64,000 nucleotides of DNA from Streptomyces sp. WZ-12 (GCF_028898845.1 NZ_CP118574.1:7303001-7367000); one strand, 5' to 3'; positions 1-9,756 are shown, counted from the first letter of the stretch. Translations and numbers: made by a program. The notes: a model not told the origin generated them from the letters alone.

Positions 1-1
1 C

Positions 2-1036
<1,035 letters not shown>

Positions 1037-1073
1037 CCCGCCGGCCCGTCGAGGGCCGACGCAACCGCCGCTC

Positions 1074-1106
1074 ACCGGCCCCGCACCGACCTGGTGCGGG
1101 GCCGGT
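1074..1106 (+). terminator. Terminator after guaB1
   Basis: A perfect 14-bp inverted repeat (ACCGGCCCCGCACC, then GGTGCGGGGCCGGT) with a 5-nt loop sits 38 bp after the guaB1 stop. There is no U tract, as is common in Streptomyces. Confidence 0.8.
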
Positions 1107-1144
1107 CGCGTTCTGCGGCGGCGGGCGTGATTGACTGCGGTGGA

Positions 1145-1201
1145 GCGCAACGATCCGCCGCCCTTCGCCGCCGCGCGCAACGATCCACCGCGGTTGCGCA
1201 A
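1145..1201. promoter_or_regulatory. Direct repeats GCGCAACGATCC, probable Lrp/AsnC operator
   Basis: GCGCAACGATCC occurs at 1145-1156 and again at 1175-1186, 30 bp apart (about three helical turns). A related palindrome TTGCGCAA follows at 1194-1201. The array lies in the 336-bp gap between guaB1 and the permease, which otherwise holds two hairpins. Nearly the same motif recurs at 5135-5195 ahead of the amidohydrolase. Phased repeats suit an Lrp-type octamer. The candidate regulator is encoded at 2871; this link is inference. Confidence 0.5.
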
Positions 1202-1263
1202 GGAACCTGCATTACGGCAGGTCAACGAGGGGCCGTAAGGTCATGCGCTGTACGTGGAGTGGC

Positions 1264-1288
1264 GGAGACCGCCTGCTCGGCGGTCTCC
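1264..1288 (+). promoter_or_regulatory. Leader hairpin upstream of the permease
   Basis: GGAGACCGCC and GGCGGTCTCC form a perfect 10-bp stem with a 5-nt loop, 84 bp before the permease start. It could be a 5' leader structure or an attenuator; nothing in the sequence decides between these. Confidence 0.4.
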
Positions 1289-1372
1289 TGCTACAGGGTG
1301 GTTCGTCCTGCCTGGGTGACCGCTGCGGTCCCGCTCACCGGAATGTGCCGGAATCTGCGAATCTGACCGGCA

Positions 1373-2860
1373 GTGACGAAGGAGCCCCCAGTGTTGGAGA
1401 ACGGCGCCGCCCCGCCCCCAGGGGGCAGCTCGCCCCGGCCACCGGCCGGAGGGCTCGGCACGCGTCTGATGCGCCGCAAGCCGGTCGAGCGACTCGTCGC
1501 CGAGGGCGGCCAGGGCGAAGGGGGCACCCTCCGCCGCTCGATGGGCGTCTGGCAGCTCACGATGATCAGCATCGGGGCCACGCTCGGCACCGGCATCTTC
1601 GTGGTGCTCGGCGAGGCGGTCCCGGACGCCGGCCCCGCGGTCGTGCTCTCCTTCGTCATCGCCGGCATCACCGCGCTGTTCTCCGCGCTCTCCTACGCCG
1701 AACTGGCCGGCACCATCCCGGTCTCCGGCTCGTCCTACTCCTACGCCTACGCCACCCTCGGCGAACTGATCGCCTGGGTCTGCGGCTGGTGCCTGATCCT
1801 GGAGTACGGCGTCTCGGTCGCGGCGGTCGCGGTCGGCTGGGGCCAGTACCTCAACGAGTTCCTCGGCGGGACGGTGGGCTTCACCATCCCCGCCGCGCTC
1901 TCCGCGCCCCCGGGCCAGGGCGGTTACTTCAACCTGCCGGCGCTGCTGGTGGTGTTGCTGGCGATGGTGTTCCTGCTGGGCGGCGCCAAGGAGAGCGCCC
2001 GGGCCAACACCATCATGGTGATCGTCAAGATCGTCACGCTGCTGCTCTTCTGCGCCGTCGCGATCCAGGGCGTGAAGTCCGGCAACTACGCCAACTTCAT
2101 GCCGATGGGCATGGCGGGCGTCAGCGCCGCCGGCGCCACCCTGTTCTTCTCCTACATCGGCTTCGACGCCGCCTCCACGGCCGGCGAGGAGGCCCGGAAC
2201 CCGCAGCGCGACCTGCCGCGCGCCATCATGCTCTCGCTGGTGATCGTCACCACCCTGTACTGCCTGGTCGCGGCCATCGCGGTCGGCGCCCTGCCCTGGC
2301 AGGAGTTCAAGGGGTCGGAGGCCGCGCTCGCCGGGATCCTCAAGACCGTCACCGGGCAGGGCTACTGGTCGGTGATGCTGGCCTTCGGCGCCGTCGTCGC
2401 CATCGCCAGCGTCGTGCTGACCGTGCTCTACGGACAGACCCGGATCCTCTTCGCGATGTCCCGCGACCGGCTGGTGCCCACGGTGTTCTCCAAGATTCAC
2501 CCCAAGAGCGGCGTGCCCCGGGTGAACACCGTGATCGTCTCGCTGTTCTGCGGCGTGCTCGCCGCCGCGGTGCCGCTCGGCCAGCTCGCGGACGCCACCA
2601 GCATCGGCACGCTCTTCGCGTTCGCGCTGGTCAACGTGGCAGTGATCGTGCTGCGGCGGACCCGGCCGGACATGCCGCGGGCGTTCCGCACCCCGCTGTC
2701 GCCGCTCTTCCCGGCGATCGGTTTCCTGCTCTGCCTCTACATGATGGGCAGCCTCGGCCCGGTGACCTGGGTGGTCTTCGGAGTCTGGATGGTGGTCGGC
2801 CTTGTGATCTACTTCGGATACGGCATGCGCCGCTCCCGATTGGCCACCGCAGAGAAGTGA
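1373..2860 (+). CDS. APC-family amino acid permease
   Basis: A 495-residue membrane protein with about 12 hydrophobic segments after a Pro/Gly-rich cytoplasmic N-terminus of roughly 55 residues. The first membrane segment carries the APC substrate/ion motif IGATLGTGIFVVLG, followed by conserved segments such as PVSGSSYSYAYATLGELIAW and FFSYIGFDAAST, as in cationic amino acid transporters. It should take up an amino acid by proton or exchange coupling. GTG at 1373 is chosen because the homologous core starts soon after. The Lrp/AsnC gene follows after only 10 bp, so the two are probably co-transcribed. The substrate is not readable; the shared operator motif suggests the substrate of the oxidase at 6270. 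Confidence 0.88.
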   Translation: MTKEPPVLENGAAPPPGGSSPRPPAGGLGTRLMRRKPVERLVAEGGQGEGGTLRRSMGVWQLTMISIGATLGTGIFVVLGEAVPDAGPAVVLSFVIAGITALFSALSYAELAGTIPVSGSSYSYAYATLGELIAWVCGWCLILEYGVSVAAVAVGWGQYLNEFLGGTVGFTIPAALSAPPGQGGYFNLPALLVVLLAMVFLLGGAKESARANTIMVIVKIVTLLLFCAVAIQGVKSGNYANFMPMGMAGVSAAGATLFFSYIGFDAASTAGEEARNPQRDLPRAIMLSLVIVTTLYCLVAAIAVGALPWQEFKGSEAALAGILKTVTGQGYWSVMLAFGAVVAIASVVLTVLYGQTRILFAMSRDRLVPTVFSKIHPKSGVPRVNTVIVSLFCGVLAAAVPLGQLADATSIGTLFAFALVNVAVIVLRRTRPDMPRAFRTPLSPLFPAIGFLLCLYMMGSLGPVTWVVFGVWMVVGLVIYFGYGMRRSRLATAEK

Positions 2861-2870
2861 TCCACCCGCA

Positions 2871-3326
2871 GTGCGACTGAACGATCTCGACGAACGCATC
2901 GTCCACGCCCTCGCCGAGGACGCCCGCCGCAGTTACGCGGACATCGGCCAGGAGGTCGGGCTGTCCGCCCCGGCGGTCAAACGGCGGGTGGACCGGCTGC
3001 GGGCGGACGGCGCGATCACCGGCTTCACGGTGCGCGTCGACCCGGCCGCCCTCGGCTGGGAGACCGAGGGGTTCATCGAGATCTTCTGCCGCCGCAACAC
3101 CTCGCCCGAGGCGATCCACCGCGGCCTGTCGCGCTACCCGGAAGTGGCGTCCGCCTCCACCGTCACCGGTGAGGCGGACGCCCTGGTGCAGGTCTTCGCC
3201 TCCGACATGCGGCACTTCGAGCGGGTCCTGGAACGGATCGCCGGCGAGCCGTTCGTCGAACGCACCAAGTCGGTGCTGGTCCTCTCCCCGTTGCTGCGAC
3301 GGTACGGGGCGGGGGCGCCGGGCTAG
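2871..3326 (+). CDS. Lrp/AsnC-family transcriptional regulator
   Basis: 151 residues, the normal Lrp/AsnC length. The N-terminal winged helix-turn-helix (LNDLDERIVHALAEDARRSY, then ADIGQEVGLSAPAVKRRVDR) is followed by a ligand-binding RAM domain, in which EVASASTVTGEADALVQV is the typical effector-sensing strand-turn. GTG start 10 bp after the permease. Such proteins bind phased repeats and respond to amino acids. The GCGCAACGA arrays at 1145 and 5135 are the obvious candidate targets, which would make it the local controller of amino acid uptake and oxidation. Confidence 0.92.
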   Translation: MRLNDLDERIVHALAEDARRSYADIGQEVGLSAPAVKRRVDRLRADGAITGFTVRVDPAALGWETEGFIEIFCRRNTSPEAIHRGLSRYPEVASASTVTGEADALVQVFASDMRHFERVLERIAGEPFVERTKSVLVLSPLLRRYGAGAPG

Positions 3327-3413
3327 GTCCTCTCCCGACCCTGATCCGCCGGGCAGGGGCCCCGGGGCGACAAGTCCCGCCTGCCGCGTCCCCAACCTCA
3401 CAGGGCAATACAC

Positions 3414-3917
3414 CTAGGCCGCGTCCGCCGCCGGGCCCGTTCCCGTCGGCAGACGGGGTGGGGTGCCCTGGGTCCAGGCGATGCGCAGGGTGGAGGCGGT
3501 GATCCGCCAGCCGTCCGGGGTGCGGACCAGTTCGGTGGCGGCGTGGCCGCCGGAGACGAACAGGGCCCCGGAGCCGTCCGCCAGGACGTGGGTGCTCAGT
3601 TGGGGCGCGCGGGCGGTGGCCCGGTCGCCGTCGACCTCGATGACGGCGGCGCCGCCCAGGTGCATCGTCCGGGCGAAGAGCGCCATCCCCTCCCGGATCC
3701 GGGTCACCACGGCGTCCCGGCCGCGGACCGTGCCGATCGGCATCTCGGCCGTGGCGTCCTCGGCGTAGTAGGCACGGCCCCACGCCTCGTCGAAGACGCC
3801 CTCGTCGAGGGAGTGCTGAAGGCGGGCCAGCAGGTCGGTGATCTCGGCGCGGTCGAGGAGGAGTTGGAGCCGCCGGTCGTCGGGGCGTCGGGCGGCGGTG
3901 GTCTGGTGTGTGGTCAT
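3414..3917 (-). CDS. NTF2-like / SnoaL-like protein
   Basis: About 167 residues from ATG 3917. An N-terminal helix (LQLLLDRAEITDLLARLQHS) precedes a cone-shaped NTF2-like fold with typical features: FDEAWGRAYYAEDATAEMP, a VRGRDAVVTRI segment, and paired beta strands ending in WRITASTLRIAW. Related proteins are ketosteroid-isomerase-like enzymes or small-molecule binders; no catalytic set can be assigned. An in-frame upstream start at 3938 would overlap the operator described next, so the internal ATG is preferred. Control by a MerR-family redox or drug sensor is suggested by the promoter. Confidence 0.75.
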   Translation of the reverse strand: MTTHQTTAARRPDDRRLQLLLDRAEITDLLARLQHSLDEGVFDEAWGRAYYAEDATAEMPIGTVRGRDAVVTRIREGMALFARTMHLGGAAVIEVDGDRATARAPQLSTHVLADGSGALFVSGGHAATELVRTPDGWRITASTLRIAWTQGTPPRLPTGTGPAADAA

Positions 3918-3956
3918 GCGGGGATCCTGCTGCCTCAAGCGGACTTGAGGTCAAGG
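3918..3956 (-). promoter_or_regulatory. MerR/SoxR-type promoter with 18-bp palindrome, leaderless layout
   Basis: CCTCAAG (3933-3939), a 4-nt spacer, and CTTGAGG (3944-3950) form a perfect palindrome whose arms match the SoxR box. On the minus strand TTGACC acts as -35 and CAGGAT as -10, with a 19-bp spacer holding the palindrome, which is the MerR-family layout. The expected start of transcription falls at or next to ATG 3917, so the mRNA would be leaderless. No soxR gene is in the window. Confidence 0.65.
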
Positions 3957-4179
3957 GTGGGGGTGACGGGCGTTCCGTCGCGGGGTGGGGGAGCGGCGTC
4001 GGGGCGGCCACCTTCCGTGCGGTGTAGTGGAGTTCGGGTCCGGTGCGCCGGCGCGGACGTCACGGTCCGCCGCGACCGCCTCGGTGCGGAATGCCGCCGG
4101 CCGCCGGCGGCGCTGACGTGATCATGGGCCGGGCACTACGGCCGCCCGTTGTCGATCCCGAAGGCAAGGTGTGCACTCC

Positions 4180-5094
4180 ATGATCGAGCCAACCGCGAAC
4201 ATCGACTTCAACCTGTTGACCGCCCTGGACGCCCTGTTGGAGGAGGAGAGCGTCACCGCGGCCGCCGACCGGCTCGGGCTCTCCGGGCCCGCGATGAGCC
4301 GCGCGCTCGGCCGGATCCGGCGGACCGTCGGGGACCCGATCCTGGTCCGCGCCGGCCGCCGCATGGTGCCGACCCCGCGGGCGGTGGAGATCAAGGCCGA
4401 GGTGCGGCGGCTGGTGGAGGCGGCGCACGGGGTGCTGAGTCCGGCCGGGCCCGCCGACCCGGCCCGGCTGAACCGGGTCTTCACCCTCAACGCCAGCGAC
4501 GTCATGGTCACCATCCTCGGCCCTCCGCTGGTCGCCCGGGTCGCCCGGGAGGCGCCCGGGGTGGTGCTGCGCTTCCTCGGCGAGAGCCACGTCGATCTGC
4601 CGCTGCTGCGGGACGGGGTGGCCGACCTGGAGCTGGGCGTGATCGACAGCCCGGAGCCTGAGGTGCGGACGGCGCCGCTCTTCGAGGACCGGATCGTCGC
4701 GGTCGTCCGCGGCGGCCATCCGCTGGCCGAACAGCCGCTCACCGCCCGCCGGTTGGTCGCCGGCCCGCATCTCGGCTTCTCCCGGCGCGGGCGGCTGGCC
4801 GGCCCCCTCGACACCGCGCTGGCCGAACGAGGGCTGCGCCGTCGGGTGATCGCCACCGTCCCGACCCTGGCGGCCATGCTGATGATGGTGCGGGACAGCG
4901 ACGCGGTGGGCCTGGCCCCGGAGCGGACCGCGGCCCCGATGATCCGTGGCCTCGGCCTGCGCGCCCTGCCCGTCCCGCTGGACCTCCCGCCGATGCCGAT
5001 GGCGATGGCCTGGCACCCGCGGCAGGAGGCCGATCCGGGCCACCGCTGGCTGCGCGAGGTGGTGCGCGAGACGGTCGCCGCCACGGTGGTCTGA
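4180..5094 (+). CDS. LysR-family transcriptional regulator
   Basis: About 304 residues. The N-terminal winged helix (NIDFNLLTALDALLEEESVT, then AAADRLGLSGPAMSRALGRI) is of the LysR class, followed by the two-lobed periplasmic-binding-like effector domain from about residue 90. ATG 4180 is chosen; a GTG three codons upstream (4171) is an alternative, with AAGG ribosome-binding bases close to either. It lies divergent to the NTF2-like gene and upstream of the amidohydrolase/oxidase pair in the same direction. LysR proteins usually control a neighbouring gene, so either flank is possible; the ligand is unknown. Confidence 0.9.
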   Translation: MIEPTANIDFNLLTALDALLEEESVTAAADRLGLSGPAMSRALGRIRRTVGDPILVRAGRRMVPTPRAVEIKAEVRRLVEAAHGVLSPAGPADPARLNRVFTLNASDVMVTILGPPLVARVAREAPGVVLRFLGESHVDLPLLRDGVADLELGVIDSPEPEVRTAPLFEDRIVAVVRGGHPLAEQPLTARRLVAGPHLGFSRRGRLAGPLDTALAERGLRRRVIATVPTLAAMLMMVRDSDAVGLAPERTAAPMIRGLGLRALPVPLDLPPMPMAMAWHPRQEADPGHRWLREVVRETVAATVV

Positions 5095-5134
5095 GTCACC
5101 CGTCGGCGTCCCGTCCGGCCGGCACGGAGGGGTC

Positions 5135-5195
5135 GTGCAACGAATCGCCGCGCCAACCCTTGAACGCGCAACGAATCGTCCCGCGTCGCGCAACG
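5135..5195. promoter_or_regulatory. Direct repeats (G/C)GCAACGAATCG, second copy of the putative operator
   Basis: GTGCAACGAATCG at 5135-5147 and GCGCAACGAATCG at 5166-5178 lie 31 bp apart. A shorter GCGCAACG follows at 5188-5195. Motif and spacing match the array at 1145-1201 upstream of the permease, and this array lies directly upstream of the amidohydrolase gene. Confidence 0.5.
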
Positions 5196-5272
5196 CTGGA
5201 GCCTTGTCGTGGATCACCGCCGGCCCGTACCGTCATTGCGTCCCGCCCGCACCGCCATCGCCGAGGGGTCCC

Positions 5273-6079
5273 ATGTCGCCGCTGCACACCGCCCTGCTCC
5301 AGAGTTCGGGACGGCCCGGCGACGTCGCCCACAACCTCGCGGCGCTCGCCGACGCGGCGCGCGAGGCGGCCGCGACCGGCGCCCGGCTGCTGGTCTGCCC
5401 CGAGCTCTTCCTCACCGGCTACGCCATCGGCGCCGACCTGCACCGCCTGGCCGAGCCGGCCGACGGCGTCAGCGCCCGGACCATCGCCGGGATCGCCGCC
5501 GAACACGGCATCGCGGTCCTCTACGGCTACCCGGAGCGCGCCCCCGAGAAGCACGGCGTGGTGCACAACTCCGTCCAGTTGATCGGCCCCGACGGCAGCC
5601 CGCTCGCCAACTACCGCAAGACCCACCTCTTCGGCTGCTTCGAGCGGGAGTGGTTCACCCCCGGCGAAGACCCGGTCGTGCAGGCGGAGTTGGACGGAAT
5701 CCGGATCGGCCTGCTGATCTGCTACGACGTGGAGTTCCCGGAGAACGTCCGGGCGCACGCGCTGGCCGGCACCGATCTGCTGCTGGTGCCCACCGCGCAG
5801 ATGCACCCCTTCCAGATCGTGCCGGAGCAGATGATCCCGGTGCGCGCCTTCGAGAGCCAGATGTACATCGCGTACGTCAACCGGGTCGGCACGGAAGGGG
5901 AGTTCGAGTTCATCGGGCTGAGCTGCCTGGCCGGACCGGACGGCGTGGTCCGCGCCCGCGCCGGGCACGCCGAGCAACTGGTGCAGGCCGCGGTCGACCC
6001 CGCCTTCCTCAAGGAATCGCGGGAGAACAACCCCTACCTGCACGACCGGAGGCCGGAGCTCTACACCGACCTGACCTGA
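5273..6079 (+). CDS. Nitrilase-superfamily carbon-nitrogen hydrolase
   Basis: 268 residues, the size of single-domain nitrilase-fold amidases. The catalytic triad is visible: Glu in CPELFLTGY (about 44), Lys in NYRKTHLFG (about 116) and Cys in LLICYDVEFPE (about 150). ATG 5273 is used because the frame before it is unrelated read-through. The flavin oxidase starts about 190 bp downstream. Flavin monooxygenases of that type turn an aromatic amino acid into the corresponding amide, and an amidase then frees the acid, as IaaM and IaaH do in the indole-acetamide route. This enzyme could play the second role with a different fold; that pairing is inference. A role in general amide salvage is the alternative. 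Confidence 0.88.
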   Translation: MSPLHTALLQSSGRPGDVAHNLAALADAAREAAATGARLLVCPELFLTGYAIGADLHRLAEPADGVSARTIAGIAAEHGIAVLYGYPERAPEKHGVVHNSVQLIGPDGSPLANYRKTHLFGCFEREWFTPGEDPVVQAELDGIRIGLLICYDVEFPENVRAHALAGTDLLLVPTAQMHPFQIVPEQMIPVRAFESQMYIAYVNRVGTEGEFEFIGLSCLAGPDGVVRARAGHAEQLVQAAVDPAFLKESRENNPYLHDRRPELYTDLT

Positions 6080-6269
6080 CCGGTCCCGCACCCGGCGGCC
6101 CCACCCGGCCCTGCCGCGCCCCGGTCCGTCACCGCGCACGCCCCGCCACCGACCCGTCGCGCCCGCGCGCACCCCGCCCCGCGCGCCCACGGTGCGCCCG
6201 AAACGCCCGCATACCGCCGTATGCATCCCCCTGCCCGTCCTGCCTGCCCGTCCGCAAGGAGTCCGCCCG

Positions 6270-7985
6270 ATGACGTCCACGGTGCCCCCCGCCGTCCCGC
6301 ACACCACCGCGCAGCCGCCGATCACCATGTTCGGCCCGGACTTCCCCTACGCGTACGACGACTTCCTCGCCCACCCGACGGGCCTCGGGCAGATCCCGGC
6401 GACCGAACACGGCACCGAGGTGGCCATCGTCGGCGGCGGCCTCTCCGGCATCGTCACCGCGTACGAGCTGATGAAGATGGGCCTCAAGCCCGTCGTCTAC
6501 GAGGCGGACCAGATAGGCGGCCGGCTGCGCACCGTCGGATTCGAGGGCTGCGGCATTCCGGCGGAGGGGCTCAACTGCGAGCTGGGCGCGATGCGCTTCC
6601 CGCCGTCCTCCACCGCCCTCCAGCACTACATCGACCTGGTGGGCCTTGAGACCAGCCCGTTCCCCAACCCGCTGGCCGAGGCCACCCCCTCGACCGTCGT
6701 CGACCTCAAGGGCGAGTCGCACTACGCCGAGACCGTCGACGACCTGCCCGCGGTCTACCGCCAGGTCGCCGAGGCGTGGAACGCCTGCCTCGAAGAGGGC
6801 GCCGACTTCTCCGACATGAACCAGGCGATGCGCGAGCGCGACGTGCCGCGCATCCGCGAGATCTGGGCGAAGCTGGTCGAGAAGCTGGACAACCAGACCT
6901 TCTACGGCTTCCTCTGCGACTCCGAGGCGTTCAAGTCCTTCCGGCACCGCGAGATCTTCGGCCAGGTCGGCTTCGGTACCGGCGGCTGGGACACCGACTT
7001 CCCCAACTCCATCCTGGAGATCCTCCGCGTCGTCTACACCGAGGCCGACGACCACCACCGCGGCATCGTCGGCGGCTCCCAGCAGCTCCCGCTGCGCCTG
7101 TGGGAGCGGGAGCCGCAGAAGATCGTGCACTGGGCGCCGGGCACCTCGCTGTCGTCGCTGCACGACGGCGCGCCCCGCCCGGCCGTGACCCGGCTGCACC
7201 GCACCGCCGGCAACCGCATCACCGTCACCGACTCCTCCGGCGACATCCGCTCCTACAAGGCGGTGGTCTTCACCGCCCAGTCGTGGATGCTGCTGTCGAA
7301 GATCGACTGCGACGACGACCTGTTCCCGATCGACCACTGGACGGCGATCGAGCGCACCCACTACATGGAGTCCAGCAAGCTCTTCGTGCCCGTGGACCGG
7401 CCGTTCTGGCTGGACAAGGCCGTCGACGACGAGGGCAACGAGACGGGCCGGGACGTCATGTCGATGACGCTCACCGACCGCATGACGCGCGGGACCTACC
7501 TCCTCGACAACGGTCCGGACCAGCCGGCCGTCATCTGCCTCTCCTACACCTGGTGCGACGACAGCCTGAAGTGGCTGCCGCTGTCGGCCAACGAGCGCAT
7601 GGAGGTCATGCTCAAGTCGCTCGGCGAGATCTATCCCAAGGTCGACATCCGCAAGCACATCATCGGCAACCCGGTGACCGTGTCGTGGGAGAACGAGCCG
7701 TACTTCATGGGCGCGTTCAAGGCCAACCTGCCCGGCCACTACCGCTACCAGCGGCGCCTGTTCACCCACTTCATGCAGGAGCTGCTCCCCGAGGACAAGC
7801 GCGGCATCTTCCTCGCCGGCGACGACATCTCGTGGACGGCGGGCTGGGCCGAGGGCGCCGTGCAGACCGCGCTGAACGCGGTGTGGGGCGTGATGCACCA
7901 CCTCGGCGGCTCCACCGACGCGGCCAACCCGGGCCCGGGCGACGCCTACGACGAGCTCGCGCCGGTGGAGCTCCCGGAGGACTGA
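6270..7985 (+). CDS. Flavin L-amino acid oxidase / amino acid 2-monooxygenase-like protein
   Basis: 571 residues from ATG 6270, preceded by AAGGAG at good spacing. The N-terminal dinucleotide fold TEVAIVGGGLSGIVTAYEL (about residues 50-66) and the segment VYEADQIGGRLRT are the FAD-binding signature of the flavin amine oxidase family. The C-terminal GIFLAGDDISWTAGWAEGAV is the second FAD/substrate motif (GD...G-x-x-EGA). Length and layout resemble bacterial phenylalanine and tryptophan 2-monooxygenases and L-amino acid oxidases, soluble and cytoplasmic. Products would be an oxo-acid with ammonia and peroxide, or an amide with CO2. The upstream amidohydrolase favours the amide route, but the sequence does not prove it. 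Confidence 0.85.
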   Translation: MTSTVPPAVPHTTAQPPITMFGPDFPYAYDDFLAHPTGLGQIPATEHGTEVAIVGGGLSGIVTAYELMKMGLKPVVYEADQIGGRLRTVGFEGCGIPAEGLNCELGAMRFPPSSTALQHYIDLVGLETSPFPNPLAEATPSTVVDLKGESHYAETVDDLPAVYRQVAEAWNACLEEGADFSDMNQAMRERDVPRIREIWAKLVEKLDNQTFYGFLCDSEAFKSFRHREIFGQVGFGTGGWDTDFPNSILEILRVVYTEADDHHRGIVGGSQQLPLRLWEREPQKIVHWAPGTSLSSLHDGAPRPAVTRLHRTAGNRITVTDSSGDIRSYKAVVFTAQSWMLLSKIDCDDDLFPIDHWTAIERTHYMESSKLFVPVDRPFWLDKAVDDEGNETGRDVMSMTLTDRMTRGTYLLDNGPDQPAVICLSYTWCDDSLKWLPLSANERMEVMLKSLGEIYPKVDIRKHIIGNPVTVSWENEPYFMGAFKANLPGHYRYQRRLFTHFMQELLPEDKRGIFLAGDDISWTAGWAEGAVQTALNAVWGVMHHLGGSTDAANPGPGDAYDELAPVELPED

Positions 7986-8004
7986 GCGCCCGCGGGCCGC
8001 CGCC

Positions 8005-8937
8005 CTACAGCCCGGCCGCCCGGATCCGGGCGTGCAGGTCGGCGGCCCGGTCGGTGAGCTCCGCGCCGTCCCGGCAGTGCTGTTGGAGGTCCAACAGCAC
8101 CTCCCGGGCACCGGCTTCGGCCGCCCCGGCGAGGTCGGCCAGTACCTGCTCGTGGCTGCCGCGGTACGGACGGCGGTCGCCCTCGGGCAGCGGCGCGCCG
8201 GTCAGCTCCACCCCGACCCGCAGGACGACGTCCAGTTCCCCGGCGTCGCGGCCGTGCCGCTCGACGGCCTCCGCCAACCGCCCCATGAGCGGGGCCAGTT
8301 GGCCGCCGGTCAGGTGGGCCGGTAGCCAGCCGTCGGCGCGCCGGGCCACCCGCTCCAGGGCCCGGCCGTTGCTCCCGGCCAGGTAGACCGGGATCGGCCG
8401 GGCCGGCTTGGGGCCGACCGAGGCCGGCCCGATCTGAGTCCAACGGCCCCGGTACCCGACCGGGTCGGGGCCCCAGACCGCCGCGCAGACGTCCAGCAAC
8501 TCGTCCAACTGGGCGCCGCGGTCGGGGAAGGCGGTGATCCCCGCGGCGCGGTACTCGTCCCGCGACCAGCCGGTACCCAGGCCCGCCAGCACCCGCCCGC
8601 CGCCGGCCGCGTCGAGCGTCGCCAGCGTCCGGGCGAGCGGGAACGGCGCGTGCAGCCCGGAGACCAACACGCTGCTGCCCAGCCGGACCCGGTCGGTGAC
8701 CGCGGCGGCCAGCGCGAGGGTGACCAGGGGGTCGGCGCAGTGGCGGTAGAAGTCGGGCCAGGGCAGGCCCGGCACGCCGTAGAGGCCGTCCAGCGGCTCG
8801 CGCGGGAACACCGTCCGCTCGAAGACCCACACGCTGTCGTAGCCGGTCTCCTCCGCGGCGCGGGCCACGCTCCGCACGTCGCGCCGCGGGTCGTACTGCG
8901 GCATCTGGGGCAACCCCAGTCCCAGTCGCAAGGTCAT
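8005..8937 (-). CDS. LLM-class (luciferase-like) flavin/F420-dependent oxidoreductase
   Basis: About 310 residues. It starts with MTLRLGLGLPQMPQYDP and has typical bacterial-luciferase barrel landmarks: ARAAEETGYDSVWVFER, a VTLALAAAVTDRVRLGSSVL strand, VLAGLGTGWSRDEYRAAGI, and the YLAGSNGRALERVARRADGW cofactor region. Many actinobacterial members use F420 rather than FMN; the choice cannot be made from sequence. ATG 8937 is preferred over GTG 8946. It converges on the flavin oxidase gene with only about 20 bp between, so the two are separate units. The substrate is unknown. Confidence 0.88.
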   Translation of the reverse strand: MTLRLGLGLPQMPQYDPRRDVRSVARAAEETGYDSVWVFERTVFPREPLDGLYGVPGLPWPDFYRHCADPLVTLALAAAVTDRVRLGSSVLVSGLHAPFPLARTLATLDAAGGGRVLAGLGTGWSRDEYRAAGITAFPDRGAQLDELLDVCAAVWGPDPVGYRGRWTQIGPASVGPKPARPIPVYLAGSNGRALERVARRADGWLPAHLTGGQLAPLMGRLAEAVERHGRDAGELDVVLRVGVELTGAPLPEGDRRPYRGSHEQVLADLAGAAEAGAREVLLDLQQHCRDGAELTDRAADLHARIRAAGL

Positions 8938-9021
8938 GGCCGGCACCCTACGACGGGCCGCCGGGAAGCGGAACGCGGCGGCGCGGGGCGCGGCGTGCCG
9001 CCCTCCCGTTCGCCTGCCGGG

Positions 9022-9756
9022 CTATCCAAGGGGCGTCAGCAGGCAGCGCCCGATCAGGCCCACGCTCGCGTCCAGGCGGTCGGCGAACTCCTCGACCAGT
9101 TCCGGGAAGTGGCGGACGCCCCACATCATCCGGGCCGCGGCCCAGGCGCCGTCGCGGGCCTTTGCCAGGCTCCAGGAACCGATGAGGTGGGTGAGCGGAT
9201 CGGCGATGTCCAGGAGGTCGGGGCCGGGCATCAGGGTCTCCCGGATGCCCTCCTCCAGGTCGGTCAGGACGGTGCCGATGCGGTCGAAGTCGCCCTCCAG
9301 GGCGGGCGGTTCGCACTCCAGCGCCCGGCAGGTGTCCACGACGGCCAGTGCGAGGTCGTGACCGATGTGCGCGTTGATCCCGGCCAGCGCGAACTGGAGC
9401 GGACGGATCCGGGGGTGGCGGCGCAGGTGGAACAGCGGCCGCCAACAGGCCGGCGGCCGCAGCCCGGTGGCGTCGGCGTCGACCGCGGTGAGGTAGCGGT
9501 GGGCGAACTGGACGTCGAGTTCGCCGGTGGCCTTCGGGTCCTCGAAGGCGCCGTCGCCCACCCGTTGGGCGACGGCCTCGGTGACGGTCAGGTAGACGCG
9601 GTTGAAGACGGCCACCCCGTCGTCGGCGGGGAGCGTGCGGTCCAGCTCCCGCATCCGTGCCAGTACGTGTGCCACGCCCGCGGTCGGCGGGGCGGCGGGC
9701 TCCGTGGCGGTGGCGGGGTGCGGGCCGCCACCGCCGTGCTGCTGAAGGGTCGTCAT
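9022..9756 (-). CDS. DUF5995 family protein
   Basis: 244 residues, mostly helical, with a Pro/Ala-rich N-terminus of about 25 residues. The conserved core DGVAVFNRVYLTVTEAVAQR, FAHRYLTAVDAD, CWRPLFHLRRHPRIRPLQFA and GINAHIGHDLALAVV (His-rich) matches the actinobacterial DUF5995 family. The clustered His residues could bind a metal, but no reaction is known. No signal peptide is seen. It stands between convergent and divergent neighbours of unrelated function. Confidence 0.8.
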   Translation of the reverse strand: MTTLQQHGGGGPHPATATEPAAPPTAGVAHVLARMRELDRTLPADDGVAVFNRVYLTVTEAVAQRVGDGAFEDPKATGELDVQFAHRYLTAVDADATGLRPPACWRPLFHLRRHPRIRPLQFALAGINAHIGHDLALAVVDTCRALECEPPALEGDFDRIGTVLTDLEEGIRETLMPGPDLLDIADPLTHLIGSWSLAKARDGAWAAARMMWGVRHFPELVEEFADRLDASVGLIGRCLLTPLG

